The notes under the pieces were generated by a model. It was not told the DNA's origin, searched no databases, and saw nothing but the letters and a program-made list of their open reading frames with translations. A program made the translations under genes and the position numbers. Positions 1 to 7,487 of a DNA stretch of 35,276 bases are shown one piece after another (the stretch's first letter is position 1; every line of letters starts with the position of its first letter). Where the stretch lies: positions 1 to 35,276 of the forward strand of contig CASDPA010000021.1 in NCBI GenBank assembly GCA_949282255.1, written 5' to 3'. Source of the stretch: an uncultured Spirochaetales bacterium. Its GTDB lineage: Bacteria; Spirochaetota; Spirochaetia; Sphaerochaetales; Sphaerochaetaceae.

Positions 1-219
1 AAGCCGCGGATATTTTTTCAACTTCAAGCGTCCTGCCTTTTCCTCGCCGAACATTGGCTAAATCTTTCAATCTACCCTTTGTTGTTCGTGAATTGACAGA
101 AGCACCACGCTTCTGCTCCCTGAAGCAATCATCCTTAAGGACATCTTCAGAGTTCCTTCTCTCTTCCCTTCTCTGATATATCTGTCAAAAATCTTTACTA
201 CGCCGCTTGCTCGCGACGC
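1..219 (-). other. Gene-free left edge; putative untranslated leader of a transcript running off the window
   Basis: No open reading frame of useful length is present on either strand. A strong promoter at 226-255 points leftward into this stretch, so it would be the first roughly 220 bases of a transcript. It contains a 6-bp hairpin (AGAAGC / GCTTCT, near 99-115) and purine-rich stretches. A long untranslated leader behind a promoter with an A/T-rich upstream element is typical of rRNA operons. The 16S start itself would lie beyond base 1, so this identity is inferred. A decayed gene or another ncRNA remains possible. Confidence 0.35.
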
Positions 220-225
220 TAAGAC

Positions 226-255
226 AATCTACCGCAAAACGCGGTAATTTGTCAA
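226..255 (-). promoter_or_regulatory. Strong sigma70-type promoter, stable-RNA style, pointing leftward
   Basis: On the minus strand a perfect -35 TTGACA (255-250) is followed after 18 bases by TAGATT (231-226). Immediately upstream (about 256-300) are long A and T tracts resembling a UP element. The spacer holds a 5-bp inverted repeat, ACCGC/GCGGT, centred on GTTTT. This combination is known from rRNA promoters; no coding sequence follows within the window. Confidence 0.55.
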
Positions 256-276
256 CAAAAAAAAGAAAAAATTATC

Positions 277-297
277 AAAAAATTATTTTCGAAAATA
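277..297 (-). terminator. Weak AT-only hairpin with T run after the HAD gene
   Basis: Past the end of the HAD phosphatase gene the minus strand has the palindrome TATTTTCGAAAATA followed by six T residues. The stem is AT-only and weak, so termination would be inefficient. The same bases may serve as the A/T-rich upstream element of the next promoter. Confidence 0.3.
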
Positions 298-317
298 TTC
301 TCTTATAATATAGAAAA

Positions 318-1121
318 TTAATTCTCAGAACACAATAATCCGGCCACACTCGCAAATGAATCCCCTCCATATTCCATCGTATAATACTCAGGCAATACGG
401 AAAAAGAAGACCTTTCATCAAAGACCCTTTTATTGCCTATGGAATGCGGAAACATCTTAAACAGCGCTTCATCATTCCGGCTGTCTCCCAAAGCTAACGA
501 AGATGAGATAAAATCGGACCAATTCTCGGAAAAACCTAAAACAGTCTTAATGCGGGAAAAGAAGGCTTTAACGCCGTCTGCTTTGGAATAATCTGCTAAA
601 AGGACATTGACATGCATGCTGCTTATCAAAGCCTTGCAGCCGTTAATTCTGATTATTTCCAGCAAAGAAGAAAGGGATGCATCATCAAGGCAATTCCTTT
701 CATATGCAATATCATATATCCTGGCATATTGATCGGAAGAAAAAACGTATTTTTCTTCTGTCATTTTTAAAATCGAGGATCTGATGGAAGCTGTTTCCAC
801 CCTATCCATTATCAAAGGATTTGTCTCATAACAGATGCTATTATCTTCAGAGCGATATAAAAGAAGGGCGCCGCTTTCAGATATTACACAATCGACAGGC
901 CATTGCCTGATATAACCATCCGACCAGCCCGCAGATCCTCCAGTAACAAGTATGATGTACTTTCCGGCGGCCTTGAGCCTATATAAAGCATCCAACGCCT
1001 TTGGAAGCAAACGTCCATCGGTGGTTATCGTATCATCCACATCGCTGATAATAAATTTGATCCGCCTTTTCAAAGACGGATCAAAACTGCAAATATCCTT
1101 AAAAGCCATATCCATGATCAC
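318..1121 (-). CDS. HAD-superfamily (Cof/IIB-type) sugar-phosphatase-like hydrolase
   Basis: A cytoplasmic phosphatase of the haloacid dehalogenase superfamily, 267 aa, the usual size of the type IIB (Cof-like) branch. All four signature motifs are visible: the nucleophile motif DVDDT at residues 27-31, the motif II Thr in LVTGG (T60), a motif III Lys (K180) and GDSRND (212-217). The substrate cannot be read from the sequence; sugar phosphates are typical of the subfamily, and the spread of motifs also recalls sucrose- or mannosylglycerate-phosphate phosphatases. The start used is a GTG overlapping the pgsA stop as GTGA; an ATG two codons in is an alternative. It is the last gene of the T-box-controlled thrS operon. 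The family is certain, the substrate unknown. Confidence 0.85.
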   Translation of the reverse strand: MIMDMAFKDICSFDPSLKRRIKFIISDVDDTITTDGRLLPKALDALYRLKAAGKYIILVTGGSAGWSDGYIRQWPVDCVISESGALLLYRSEDNSICYETNPLIMDRVETASIRSSILKMTEEKYVFSSDQYARIYDIAYERNCLDDASLSSLLEIIRINGCKALISSMHVNVLLADYSKADGVKAFFSRIKTVLGFSENWSDFISSSLALGDSRNDEALFKMFPHSIGNKRVFDERSSFSVLPEYYTMEYGGDSFASVAGLLCSEN

Positions 1122-1717
1122 ATCGTCATACCTTTAAGGGCCTTTGTTTTGATGATATCGTTCAAATAAGTTATAAAACTCATCAAAGATGCCACCGCAC
1201 TAAGGGAGAAGAACACATAAAGTACCGTATGACAGATATCCACTACGGAAGAGAGATCCATGAAGGTCTCCAAAACGATGAATGATATGGAAAGTATGCT
1301 GGTAAAGGCATAAAGGCAGGTTTTGCTCTTTCCCCAGATGTTTGCAGGCATCGCCTTTCCCCCCTGCTTTATCAACAGCATTCTCAAAAAGAGAATCGAG
1401 AATTCACGCCACATGATAATGACGAAACACCACGCAGGCATTATTCCTTTATCCATGAAACAAACGAAAAAGGTCAGATGGCTCAAGGTATCGGCAAACG
1501 GGTCCATAACCTTTCCCAAATCTGTCACCAAATGATACTTTCTTGCAATTTTGCCGTCAACAAGATCGGTTATCTCGGCAGTAGCATAACAAATGAGCAT
1601 CAAGACTGTGCTAAAAACAGCTACCCCTGGACCGAACCATCCAGTCAAAGAATATGCAATAAAAAATACAGGAACCAAAATAAGACGCAAAACCGTCAAT
1701 CTGTTAGGTATGTTCAT
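1118..1717 (-). CDS. pgsA: CDP-diacylglycerol--glycerol-3-phosphate 3-phosphatidyltransferase
   Basis: An integral membrane enzyme that makes phosphatidylglycerol phosphate from CDP-diacylglycerol and glycerol-3-phosphate, the committed step to phosphatidylglycerol. The CDP-alcohol phosphatidyltransferase signature D-G-x2-A-R-x8-G-x3-D-x3-D is complete at residues 54-76, with an additional Asp at 51. Several hydrophobic segments flank it. At 199 aa the length is typical. I chose the ATG at 1717, which has GGAG seven bases upstream; a TTG one codon earlier is less likely. It starts 12 bases after the M32 peptidase gene and overlaps the HAD gene by four bases. Other CDP-alcohol transferases share the motif, but N-terminal NIPNRLTVLRL is characteristic of PgsA. 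Confidence 0.92.
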   Translation of the reverse strand: MNIPNRLTVLRLILVPVFFIAYSLTGWFGPGVAVFSTVLMLICYATAEITDLVDGKIARKYHLVTDLGKVMDPFADTLSHLTFFVCFMDKGIMPAWCFVIIMWREFSILFLRMLLIKQGGKAMPANIWGKSKTCLYAFTSILSISFIVLETFMDLSSVVDICHTVLYVFFSLSAVASLMSFITYLNDIIKTKALKGMTM

Positions 1718-1729
1718 CAAGCAACTCCA

Positions 1730-3238
1730 TCACAACAGGGATTTGAATTTATTTGCCAGATACCTGGTATAAGGCTGGGCATCCAACGCACTCCCCGTCA
1801 CCTGTAATAATAAATCCTTTGGAAGATATATTCCACCTTTATGCCATATATTCACATCCTGCCATTTCAGGATCTCTCCATAATCCCCATTTTCAAGCAG
1901 GTTTTCAACCCTCTCTTCTCCACCAAGATCATCGAGCATCCTGAAATAAAACTGCGCAGCATATATGTTGCCAAGAGCATATGAAGGGAAATATCCAAAC
2001 ATTCCGCCCGCCCAATGCGAATCCTGCAGGCATCCTTCCGAATCAGAAAGAGGAGTATATCCCACTATCTTGCGGCTCATTTCATTCCAAGCTTCAGGAA
2101 CCTCAGAAACAGGAAGGCTTCCATTTATGAGCATTTTCTCTATCCTATAGCGAAGAATTATATGCAAAGAATATGTCAATTCATCTGCATTAACACGGAT
2201 GGCGGAGGGATAAGCCTTATTGATCGCACGATAAAAATCCTTCAGCCCCACATTTGCAAGGTTCGGAATATATTGCTGCAAACGGGGATACCAGTATTTC
2301 CAAAAAGCAAGGCTGCGCCCCATGAAATTCTCCCAGAATCTTGACTGGCTCTCATGGATGCCCATTGAAACACCTCCAGAAAGGCATGTAGCCCTTATAT
2401 CCGGATTAAGAGAAGATTTCTGCTCATAAAGGGCATGCCCCGTCTCATGCACCTGGCTTCCGATTGGATCAAAAAGGCCCGCATCGGTAAATCGGTTTGT
2501 TATGCGCACATCATCAGGGCCAAGAGTGGTGGTAAATGGATGTGCAGAAATACCAAAGCCACCTCGGGATGTATCAAAACCCATGGCAAGAGATACCTGA
2601 GTGCAAAATTCTTCAAGAGCCTTTTTATCATAAGGCTGGAAAAGGAAAGAATCATCAATGGCTTTCAAACAGGGAACAACCTCATTTATGAGCAAATGGA
2701 TTTCATTTTCCAGATTCTCAAAAAGGGGATCCAAGTCATCAATGCCGATATCAGGCTCATAAAAATCCAACAGAACGTCATAGGGGCTTTTATTACCATC
2801 GCATGAACAAGCGATATCACGTTCCACCGACACGATATCAGCAAGATAGGGAGCAAAAATGGAGAAATCTGAAGCGCTTTTCGCTTCCAGCCATTTCGTA
2901 TGGGCACGCCCTGTCAGACCGCTCTTCCTTTTTATCAGTGATGACGGAATCCGAACCTCCCTGTCCACCTTCTTCCTATAATTTCTGATAAGCCCATTAA
3001 CCCAATCCGGATATGAAGAATTCTCCGTAAGGGAAGATGCCAAATCGACAAGGCGTGGATCTACAGACTTTTCATGAATGATGACCGATAGGGCCTCCAT
3101 CTGTTCAGATCTACCCTCAGAAGCACCGGAGGGCATCTTTGTCTCAAGATCCCATTCCAAAACAGCCAAGGCATAAGAAAGGACCTGAAGCGCCCTATCT
3201 TCATCCAAAAGCTGTGCAATCAGGTCCTTTTTTGTCAT
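1730..3238 (-). CDS. Carboxypeptidase Taq (M32) family metallopeptidase
   Basis: A cytoplasmic zinc carboxypeptidase that trims C-terminal residues from peptides, with broad specificity in family M32. At 502 aa it matches the family length. The zinc site is visible as HETGH at residues 264-268, with the third ligand Glu in HESQSR (E296). The start ATG overlaps the thrS stop by one base (TGATG), so the two genes are translationally coupled and both fall under the thrS T-box. Recycling amino acids from peptides while threonine is short would be a sensible pairing, but that is inference. No signal peptide is seen. Confidence 0.93.
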   Translation of the reverse strand: MTKKDLIAQLLDEDRALQVLSYALAVLEWDLETKMPSGASEGRSEQMEALSVIIHEKSVDPRLVDLASSLTENSSYPDWVNGLIRNYRKKVDREVRIPSSLIKRKSGLTGRAHTKWLEAKSASDFSIFAPYLADIVSVERDIACSCDGNKSPYDVLLDFYEPDIGIDDLDPLFENLENEIHLLINEVVPCLKAIDDSFLFQPYDKKALEEFCTQVSLAMGFDTSRGGFGISAHPFTTTLGPDDVRITNRFTDAGLFDPIGSQVHETGHALYEQKSSLNPDIRATCLSGGVSMGIHESQSRFWENFMGRSLAFWKYWYPRLQQYIPNLANVGLKDFYRAINKAYPSAIRVNADELTYSLHIILRYRIEKMLINGSLPVSEVPEAWNEMSRKIVGYTPLSDSEGCLQDSHWAGGMFGYFPSYALGNIYAAQFYFRMLDDLGGEERVENLLENGDYGEILKWQDVNIWHKGGIYLPKDLLLQVTGSALDAQPYTRYLANKFKSLL

Positions 3239-4974
3239 CAGAGCTGCTCCTTTGAATCTATCTTAGCCTTCAGTGCCGAAGCAAAGGTTTCATAGGTTAG
3301 CCCGTTATCCTGCTTGCCGTTGCGGTAGCGTACGGATACCGTACCATTCTCCTTCTCCTTATCCCCTACAATCAGCATATAAGGTATCTTCAGCTGCTGC
3401 GCCTTGCGGATCTTCGCATTCATCCTGTCATTGGAAAGATCACTCTTAGCCCTGAAGCCATCCTGGCGGAGTTTTCTTTCAAGCTCACATGCATAATCAT
3501 TTGCACTTTCAGCAACAGGAATGACTGCAACTTGATCCGGGCTGAGCCAGGGTGGGAACGCTCCTGCATAATGCTCTATGAGGACACCAAAGAAACGTTC
3601 GATGGACCCAAGCAAAGCCCTATGTATCATATACGGCCTCTTTTCAGTACCATCCTTATCGACAAAGGTGAGTTTGAATCTTTCAGGAAGATTGAAATCG
3701 AACTGCACTGTGGAAAGCTGCCACTCACGTCCGATAGCATCCTTTATCTTCAAATCAATCTTCGGCCCATAGAAAGCACCGCCGCCTTCATCGACATCAT
3801 ACGAAATGCCCTCCTTCTCCACCGCTCTCTTCAAAGCCTCGGTTGCAGCATCCCATTTCTCCTGTTCGCCAACACTCTTTTCAGGCTTGGTGGAGATATA
3901 GGCATGGATATCATTGAAGCCAAAGGAATGGAGCATATACAGCGAGAATCTGAGAACCTCCATGATCTCGGCATCCATCTGATCGGGAGTACAGAAGATA
4001 TGGGCATCATCCTGAGTGAATCCTCTCACCCTCATGAGTCCATGAAGCGCACCTGCCTTCTCATACCTGTATACGGTACCGAGTTCAGCCCAGCGGCAGG
4101 GAAGATCACGATAGCTCTTCTTGCTGTTCTGATAAATCATGATATGGAACGGGCAATTCATCGGTTTCACGTAGTAATCCATATTGTCCATTTCCATTTT
4201 TGGATACATCGATTCCTTATAAAAACCAAGGTGACCACTGGTCTCCCAAAGCCATGACTTTCCGACGTGTGGGGTATAGATCATCTCATAGCCGTTCTTA
4301 TAATGCTCTTCACGCCAGAAATTCTCTATTGCCTGACGGATACGTGCTCCCCTAGGATGCCAATAAACAAGTCCCGGGCCTGCTTCTTCATGGAGGGAGA
4401 AGAGATCCAATTCCTTTCCAAGCTTTCTATGGTCCCTCTTCTCGATATCAGCAAGATGATCGAGATAAAGTCTCAGATCCTTAGGATTAAGCCAGGCTGT
4501 TCCATAAATTCTCTGAAGCATCGGATTGGTTTCCTTGCCGCGCCAATATGCGCCGGCTACAGAGAGAAGCTTAAATGCTTCAGGATTAAGCTCCTTGGTG
4601 GATTCCACATGTGGTCCACGGCAAAGATCCGTAAATCCCCCCTGATTGTAAATGGATATCTCGCTTCCTTCTTCAATTGCATCGATGAGTTCAAGCTTAT
4701 ACTTCTGGTCCTTGAACATTTTCTTGGCTTCTTCACGGGTAATAACGGATCTCTTAAATTCCTTATTACTCTTGATTATTGCCTTCATCCTTTCGGTGAT
4801 ATCTTCCAAATCCTGTTCGTTCAAACTTCTCGGAAGATCGAAATCATAATAAAATCCATTGTCGATCGCAGGTCCGATCGCAATCTGTGCATCAGGGAAA
4901 ATCTCGAGTACGGCTTCTGCCATAACATGCGCCATCGAATGTCTGATTTTCTCCAATTTCGCTTCATCAGCCAT
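3238..4974 (-). CDS. thrS: Threonyl-tRNA synthetase lacking the N-terminal TGS domain
   Basis: This class II synthetase charges tRNA-Thr and hydrolyses mischarged Ser-tRNA-Thr. The protein has 578 aa against about 640 in E. coli. It opens directly in the editing (SAD) domain, with the metal-site residues H12, H16, C118 and H122, so the usual TGS domain is absent; short ThrRS forms of this kind are known in spirochaetes. The catalytic core follows with the zinc Cys in MNCPFH, motif 2 around YRYEKAG and motif 3 around PYMIHRA, then a C-terminal anticodon-binding domain. The start at 4974 has AGGAGG eight bases upstream. Expression should depend on the T-box leader directly upstream. It is first in the thrS-M32-pgsA-HAD operon. 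Confidence 0.97.
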   Translation of the reverse strand: MADEAKLEKIRHSMAHVMAEAVLEIFPDAQIAIGPAIDNGFYYDFDLPRSLNEQDLEDITERMKAIIKSNKEFKRSVITREEAKKMFKDQKYKLELIDAIEEGSEISIYNQGGFTDLCRGPHVESTKELNPEAFKLLSVAGAYWRGKETNPMLQRIYGTAWLNPKDLRLYLDHLADIEKRDHRKLGKELDLFSLHEEAGPGLVYWHPRGARIRQAIENFWREEHYKNGYEMIYTPHVGKSWLWETSGHLGFYKESMYPKMEMDNMDYYVKPMNCPFHIMIYQNSKKSYRDLPCRWAELGTVYRYEKAGALHGLMRVRGFTQDDAHIFCTPDQMDAEIMEVLRFSLYMLHSFGFNDIHAYISTKPEKSVGEQEKWDAATEALKRAVEKEGISYDVDEGGGAFYGPKIDLKIKDAIGREWQLSTVQFDFNLPERFKLTFVDKDGTEKRPYMIHRALLGSIERFFGVLIEHYAGAFPPWLSPDQVAVIPVAESANDYACELERKLRQDGFRAKSDLSNDRMNAKIRKAQQLKIPYMLIVGDKEKENGTVSVRYRNGKQDNGLTYETFASALKAKIDSKEQL

Positions 4975-4980
4975 GATACA

Positions 4981-5256
4981 TTCCTCCTAAAATGGAAAAA
5001 GCCTTTCCAGCTTCATCCATGCATTATTGCAAGGACGAAACTGCAAAGGCTTTTGCAATTCCGCGGTCCCACCTTGCTTCCTTCCCAAAAGGAAAGACGC
5101 TCTAAACACTTACGTAGTTGTACGGCAGGATATACTTGTTTCCTTTCCATCCTGCAGCTCGGGAGTGGTTTTCATATCTTGGCTCCGGATATCTTGCTTC
5201 CTAGGATATCCTCTCAGGGGCAGCATGGGATATTACTCGTCTCCGTCATTGCCGTT
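4981..5256 (-). promoter_or_regulatory. T-box riboswitch (threonine, ACC specifier) controlling thrS
   Basis: Read on the minus strand, the leader has the hallmarks of a T-box. The conserved T-box sequence AAGGTGGGACCGCGG is at 5075-5061. A specifier ACC followed by A sits at 5169-5167, upstream of a GAGCTGC element, as in Stem I of known T-boxes; ACC encodes Thr, matching the gene. A GAGAGG element lies near the Stem I base. A 6-bp hairpin (CTTTCC/GGGAAG) just before the T-box fits Stem III. The antiterminator can form by pairing GCAAGG (5077-5072) with CCTTTGC (5049-5043), whose bases are also needed by the terminator at 4997-5054. Uncharged tRNA-Thr(GGU) would therefore allow readthrough into thrS. 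Stem I overlaps the last codons of msrC. Confidence 0.93.
4997..5054 (-). terminator. T-box-linked intrinsic terminator
   Basis: A 22-bp stem with a single G-G mismatch and two G-U pairs. The outer arms are AAAAGCCTTT and AAAGGCTTTT, the inner arms AGTTTCGTCC and GGATGAAGCT, and the loop can fold further (TGCA/TGCA). A T run follows. Part of the 5' arm (CCTTTGC) is shared with the antiterminator, which makes the two structures mutually exclusive. The TTTCGTCC element matches the conserved segment found downstream of the T-box motif in many leaders. Confidence 0.88.
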
Positions 5257-5775
5257 AGCTAAAGGATAACCATAAACCGGATTTTGTGCAACAATGAGTT
5301 TGGCAATCCTCTCCACGAGTGCCGAATCATCCTCTTTAAACCTTTTCAAGGATGGGCTGTCGATATCGATCACACCAAAAAGCCGACCATCATTTAAAAC
5401 CATAGGGACTACCATCTCACTTCTGCTGGCGGACGAGCAGGCGATATGCCCTTTGAAAGACGATACATCATCCACTATGATAGTACGCCTTTCCTTTGCA
5501 GCTGTTCCACATACCCCGCGGCCAAGCCTTATGAGTCCACAAGCTGGCTCCCCCATAAACGGTCCAAGGAATAAAACTGAAGCAGACTCATCAAATATGT
5601 AAAAGCCTGCCCAGTTGATATCATCCATGTACCACCATAGAAGAGATGCGATATTTGCAAGAACACCAGGTGTCACAAAAGGAGAAGACATGTCCTCCAA
5701 ATAACAGGATGCAAGCTCGATAAAAAGCTTTAAATCCTCTTTTGCATCACCGGTACGCTCGAAAGGCCGAAACAT
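5233..5775 (-). CDS. msrC: Free methionine-(R)-sulfoxide reductase, GAF domain (fRMsr)
   Basis: A cytoplasmic GAF-domain enzyme that reduces free L-methionine-(R)-sulfoxide to methionine using thioredoxin. The three family cysteines are present at C79 (EPAC), C89 (GVCG) and C113 (HIAC), with the typical contexts NWAGFY, LGPFMG and GVIDIDSP. Length is 180 aa. The open frame extends 49 codons further upstream, but that part lies inside the hydrogenase gene; the ATG at 5775 overlaps the hydrogenase stop as TGATG and gives the normal family length. It is the last gene of the hydrogenase operon, suggesting repair of oxidative damage alongside an oxygen-sensitive enzyme (inference). Confidence 0.93.
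   Translation of the reverse strand: MFRPFERTGDAKEDLKLFIELASCYLEDMSSPFVTPGVLANIASLLWWYMDDINWAGFYIFDESASVLFLGPFMGEPACGLIRLGRGVCGTAAKERRTIIVDDVSSFKGHIACSSASRSEMVVPMVLNDGRLFGVIDIDSPSLKRFKEDDSALVERIAKLIVAQNPVYGYPLANGNDGDE
5263..5291 (-). promoter_or_regulatory. Candidate promoter for the thrS T-box leader, inside msrC
   Basis: Minus-strand TTGCAC (5291-5286) and TATCCT (5268-5263) are 17 bases apart. Initiation would fall near 5256, just where Stem I of the T-box must begin. Both hexamers match the consensus at only about four of six positions. Readthrough from the hydrogenase operon is an alternative source of leader RNA. Confidence 0.35.
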
Positions 5776-7223
5776 CAGGCTTTCTTTGCTGCAGCTGCCT
5801 TGTTTGCAGCCCTCAAGCGGAGCGCAACCTGCGGTTTTACAATTGTTCCAGGACCTGCAATACAACCACCCTGGCAGCACATGACCTCTACGAGATCGGC
5901 ATCCGGTGCCTTCTTTTGCCAAGTATTCATGAGTCTTACGGTCTTCTTATCAAGTCCATCGATCGGAAGAATCCTTATTGAAGACGAATCTCCCAGGCGG
6001 GAAAGCACGCATGACGCCACTCCTCCGGATACCGCATATTCCCTACAATCTTCGAACGAGGAGGTATCGCCCATATCGTCAGCTTCCATCTTCATGACAT
6101 CGATATCCTTGGCCATAAAAATTGCAGCAAGCTCGGCAAATGTTATCACACCATCGATGATCTCCGGATATTTAGCGGCCTCAACCCTCTTGGAAAGACA
6201 TGGTCCGATAAATACGGTTTTCACAGAACTATCCGCCTTCTTGCAGATTTCTGCGGAATATGCCATCGGCGAATAAGCGTCGCTGTACCTATCTTTGAGG
6301 AACGGAAGATGCTTTTCAATAAGATCCATGTAACTGGAGCAGCAGGAAGTGGTCATATAACCCTTCTTTTCCTTGATCTTCTCCACCAGCTCTTCACCTT
6401 CCCTGACACTTGTGACTTCGGCACCTTTTGCAACCTCGAAAACGTCAGAAAAACCTGCTTTCTTCAAAGCAGCCTTTATCTGAGCAAGAGAACCTGGGAA
6501 CTGTCCCTCAATCGCAGGTGCGATCATCGCAACAACCTTATCTCCAGATTTAAGCATCTTAAGAACCTTGAAAAGCTCACTGCGTTCGGCAATAGCTCCA
6601 AAGGGACAGGAACGGACACACTTTCCACACCCGATGCATTTGGAATGATCCACTTCCACAAAGCCCTGCTCATTCTTCTTTATCGCACCAACAGGACAAG
6701 CCTCCTCGCAAGGCACAGGGATATGAACAACAGCATGGAATGGACATACCTCCATGCACTTTCCGCATCTTATGCACCTTTCTTCATCGATATGGGCCTG
6801 GCCATTGATAAATACAATTGCGTTCTTCGGGCAGTTGGCCATACAAGGACGCGCAAAACAGCCGCGGCATGCATCCGAGACCCTATACTGGTCTTTCGGA
6901 CAGCCGTAGCAACCACTTTTGATCGTTGTAAGAAGAGGAAGATTGGGTTCATCCTTCTCCATGACATCCTTTACATAATCGGAAAGCGGTTTGAGCTCGT
7001 CATCATCTTTTTCAAGATCGACACCGAGCAGGCTGAGAATCCTGTAGCGTACCAGGGCTCTCTCCTTGTAGATACAACAACGCGAAGGTACTCTATCTTT
7101 GGGAATGATACGGATAGGAAGCTTATCCACTTCACTGATCAATGTATCATTGAAAAAATGGCGTACCACTTCCGTATCGATCTTTCTCTTCATCAGAGTA
7201 TATTGGTTGTTTATATCAATCAT
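5775..7223 (-). CDS. hydA: Ferredoxin-dependent [FeFe]-hydrogenase, group-B-like catalytic subunit
   Basis: A cytoplasmic enzyme expected to reduce protons to H2 with electrons from ferredoxin, or the reverse. The N-terminal third is rich in cysteine: C105, C108, C119, C122, C127 and C131, then ferredoxin-type 4Fe-4S motifs around 150-161 and 196-206. The H-cluster motifs follow: TSCC at 293-295 (L1), GPC with C342 (L2) and the E-x-M-x-C-x2-G-C pattern with C450 and C454 (L3). All four H-cluster cysteines are therefore retained, although L1 has TSCCSS rather than TSCCP and L2 has GPC rather than MPC. The architecture fits the poorly characterised group B. Its start overlaps the small [2Fe-2S] gene upstream by four bases. 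The maturases HydE, HydF and HydG are not in this window. Confidence 0.85.
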   Translation of the reverse strand: MIDINNQYTLMKRKIDTEVVRHFFNDTLISEVDKLPIRIIPKDRVPSRCCIYKERALVRYRILSLLGVDLEKDDDELKPLSDYVKDVMEKDEPNLPLLTTIKSGCYGCPKDQYRVSDACRGCFARPCMANCPKNAIVFINGQAHIDEERCIRCGKCMEVCPFHAVVHIPVPCEEACPVGAIKKNEQGFVEVDHSKCIGCGKCVRSCPFGAIAERSELFKVLKMLKSGDKVVAMIAPAIEGQFPGSLAQIKAALKKAGFSDVFEVAKGAEVTSVREGEELVEKIKEKKGYMTTSCCSSYMDLIEKHLPFLKDRYSDAYSPMAYSAEICKKADSSVKTVFIGPCLSKRVEAAKYPEIIDGVITFAELAAIFMAKDIDVMKMEADDMGDTSSFEDCREYAVSGGVASCVLSRLGDSSSIRILPIDGLDKKTVRLMNTWQKKAPDADLVEVMCCQGGCIAGPGTIVKPQVALRLRAANKAAAAKKA

Positions 7224-7477
7224 TCTTTCACAGCCTCCGCAAGAAGCTTACAGAATTTCTCCTGTGTCACACCGTCATAGACCACGCCGTTGATCTCTAC
7301 AAACGGAGCGGAACCGCCACCGACCTTACACTGTTCAAGACAAGAACATCCTTCAATCTCACAATCGGCAAGAATTGCCGGATCAAGGAAATCATTGTAG
7401 AGCAGGAGGTCCGCTCCACCCTGCACAAAACAGGCTGTACCCAAACAAATTCTTACTTTCACCTTTGACTTCTTCAT
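7220..7477 (-). CDS. Thioredoxin-like [2Fe-2S] ferredoxin of the hydrogenase operon
   Basis: An 85-aa protein of the NuoE / thioredoxin-like [2Fe-2S] ferredoxin family. The four cluster ligands appear as C-x4-C in CLGTAC and C-x3-C in CLEQC. It would pass electrons to or from the adjacent hydrogenase or act as a redox partner of the signalling proteins. The start has AGGAGG six bases upstream and follows the phosphatase stop; the end overlaps the hydrogenase start by four bases. A second paralogue lies at 10475-10723, so each hydrogenase gene is preceded by, or associated with, its own small ferredoxin. Confidence 0.88.
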   Translation of the reverse strand: MKKSKVKVRICLGTACFVQGGADLLLYNDFLDPAILADCEIEGCSCLEQCKVGGGSAPFVEINGVVYDGVTQEKFCKLLAEAVKE

Positions 7478-7487
7478 ACTTATCCTC

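Noticed and set aside
1-219. 16S rRNA or tRNA gene at the left edge
   Set aside because: No conserved rRNA start sequence or cloverleaf is visible within the window; only a leader is supported.
4267-5262. Long plus-strand open frame (331 codons) opposite thrS and its leader
   Set aside because: It runs antisense to the certain thrS gene and across the T-box, and its translation has no recognisable domain.
5776-5922. 49-codon N-terminal extension of MsrC
   Set aside because: It lies in another frame of the hydrogenase C-terminus; the ATG at 5775 gives the normal length and a TGATG overlap.
6309-7280. Long plus-strand open frame (323 codons) opposite the hydrogenase
   Set aside because: It is the antisense shadow of a gene with clear H-cluster motifs; no family resemblance.
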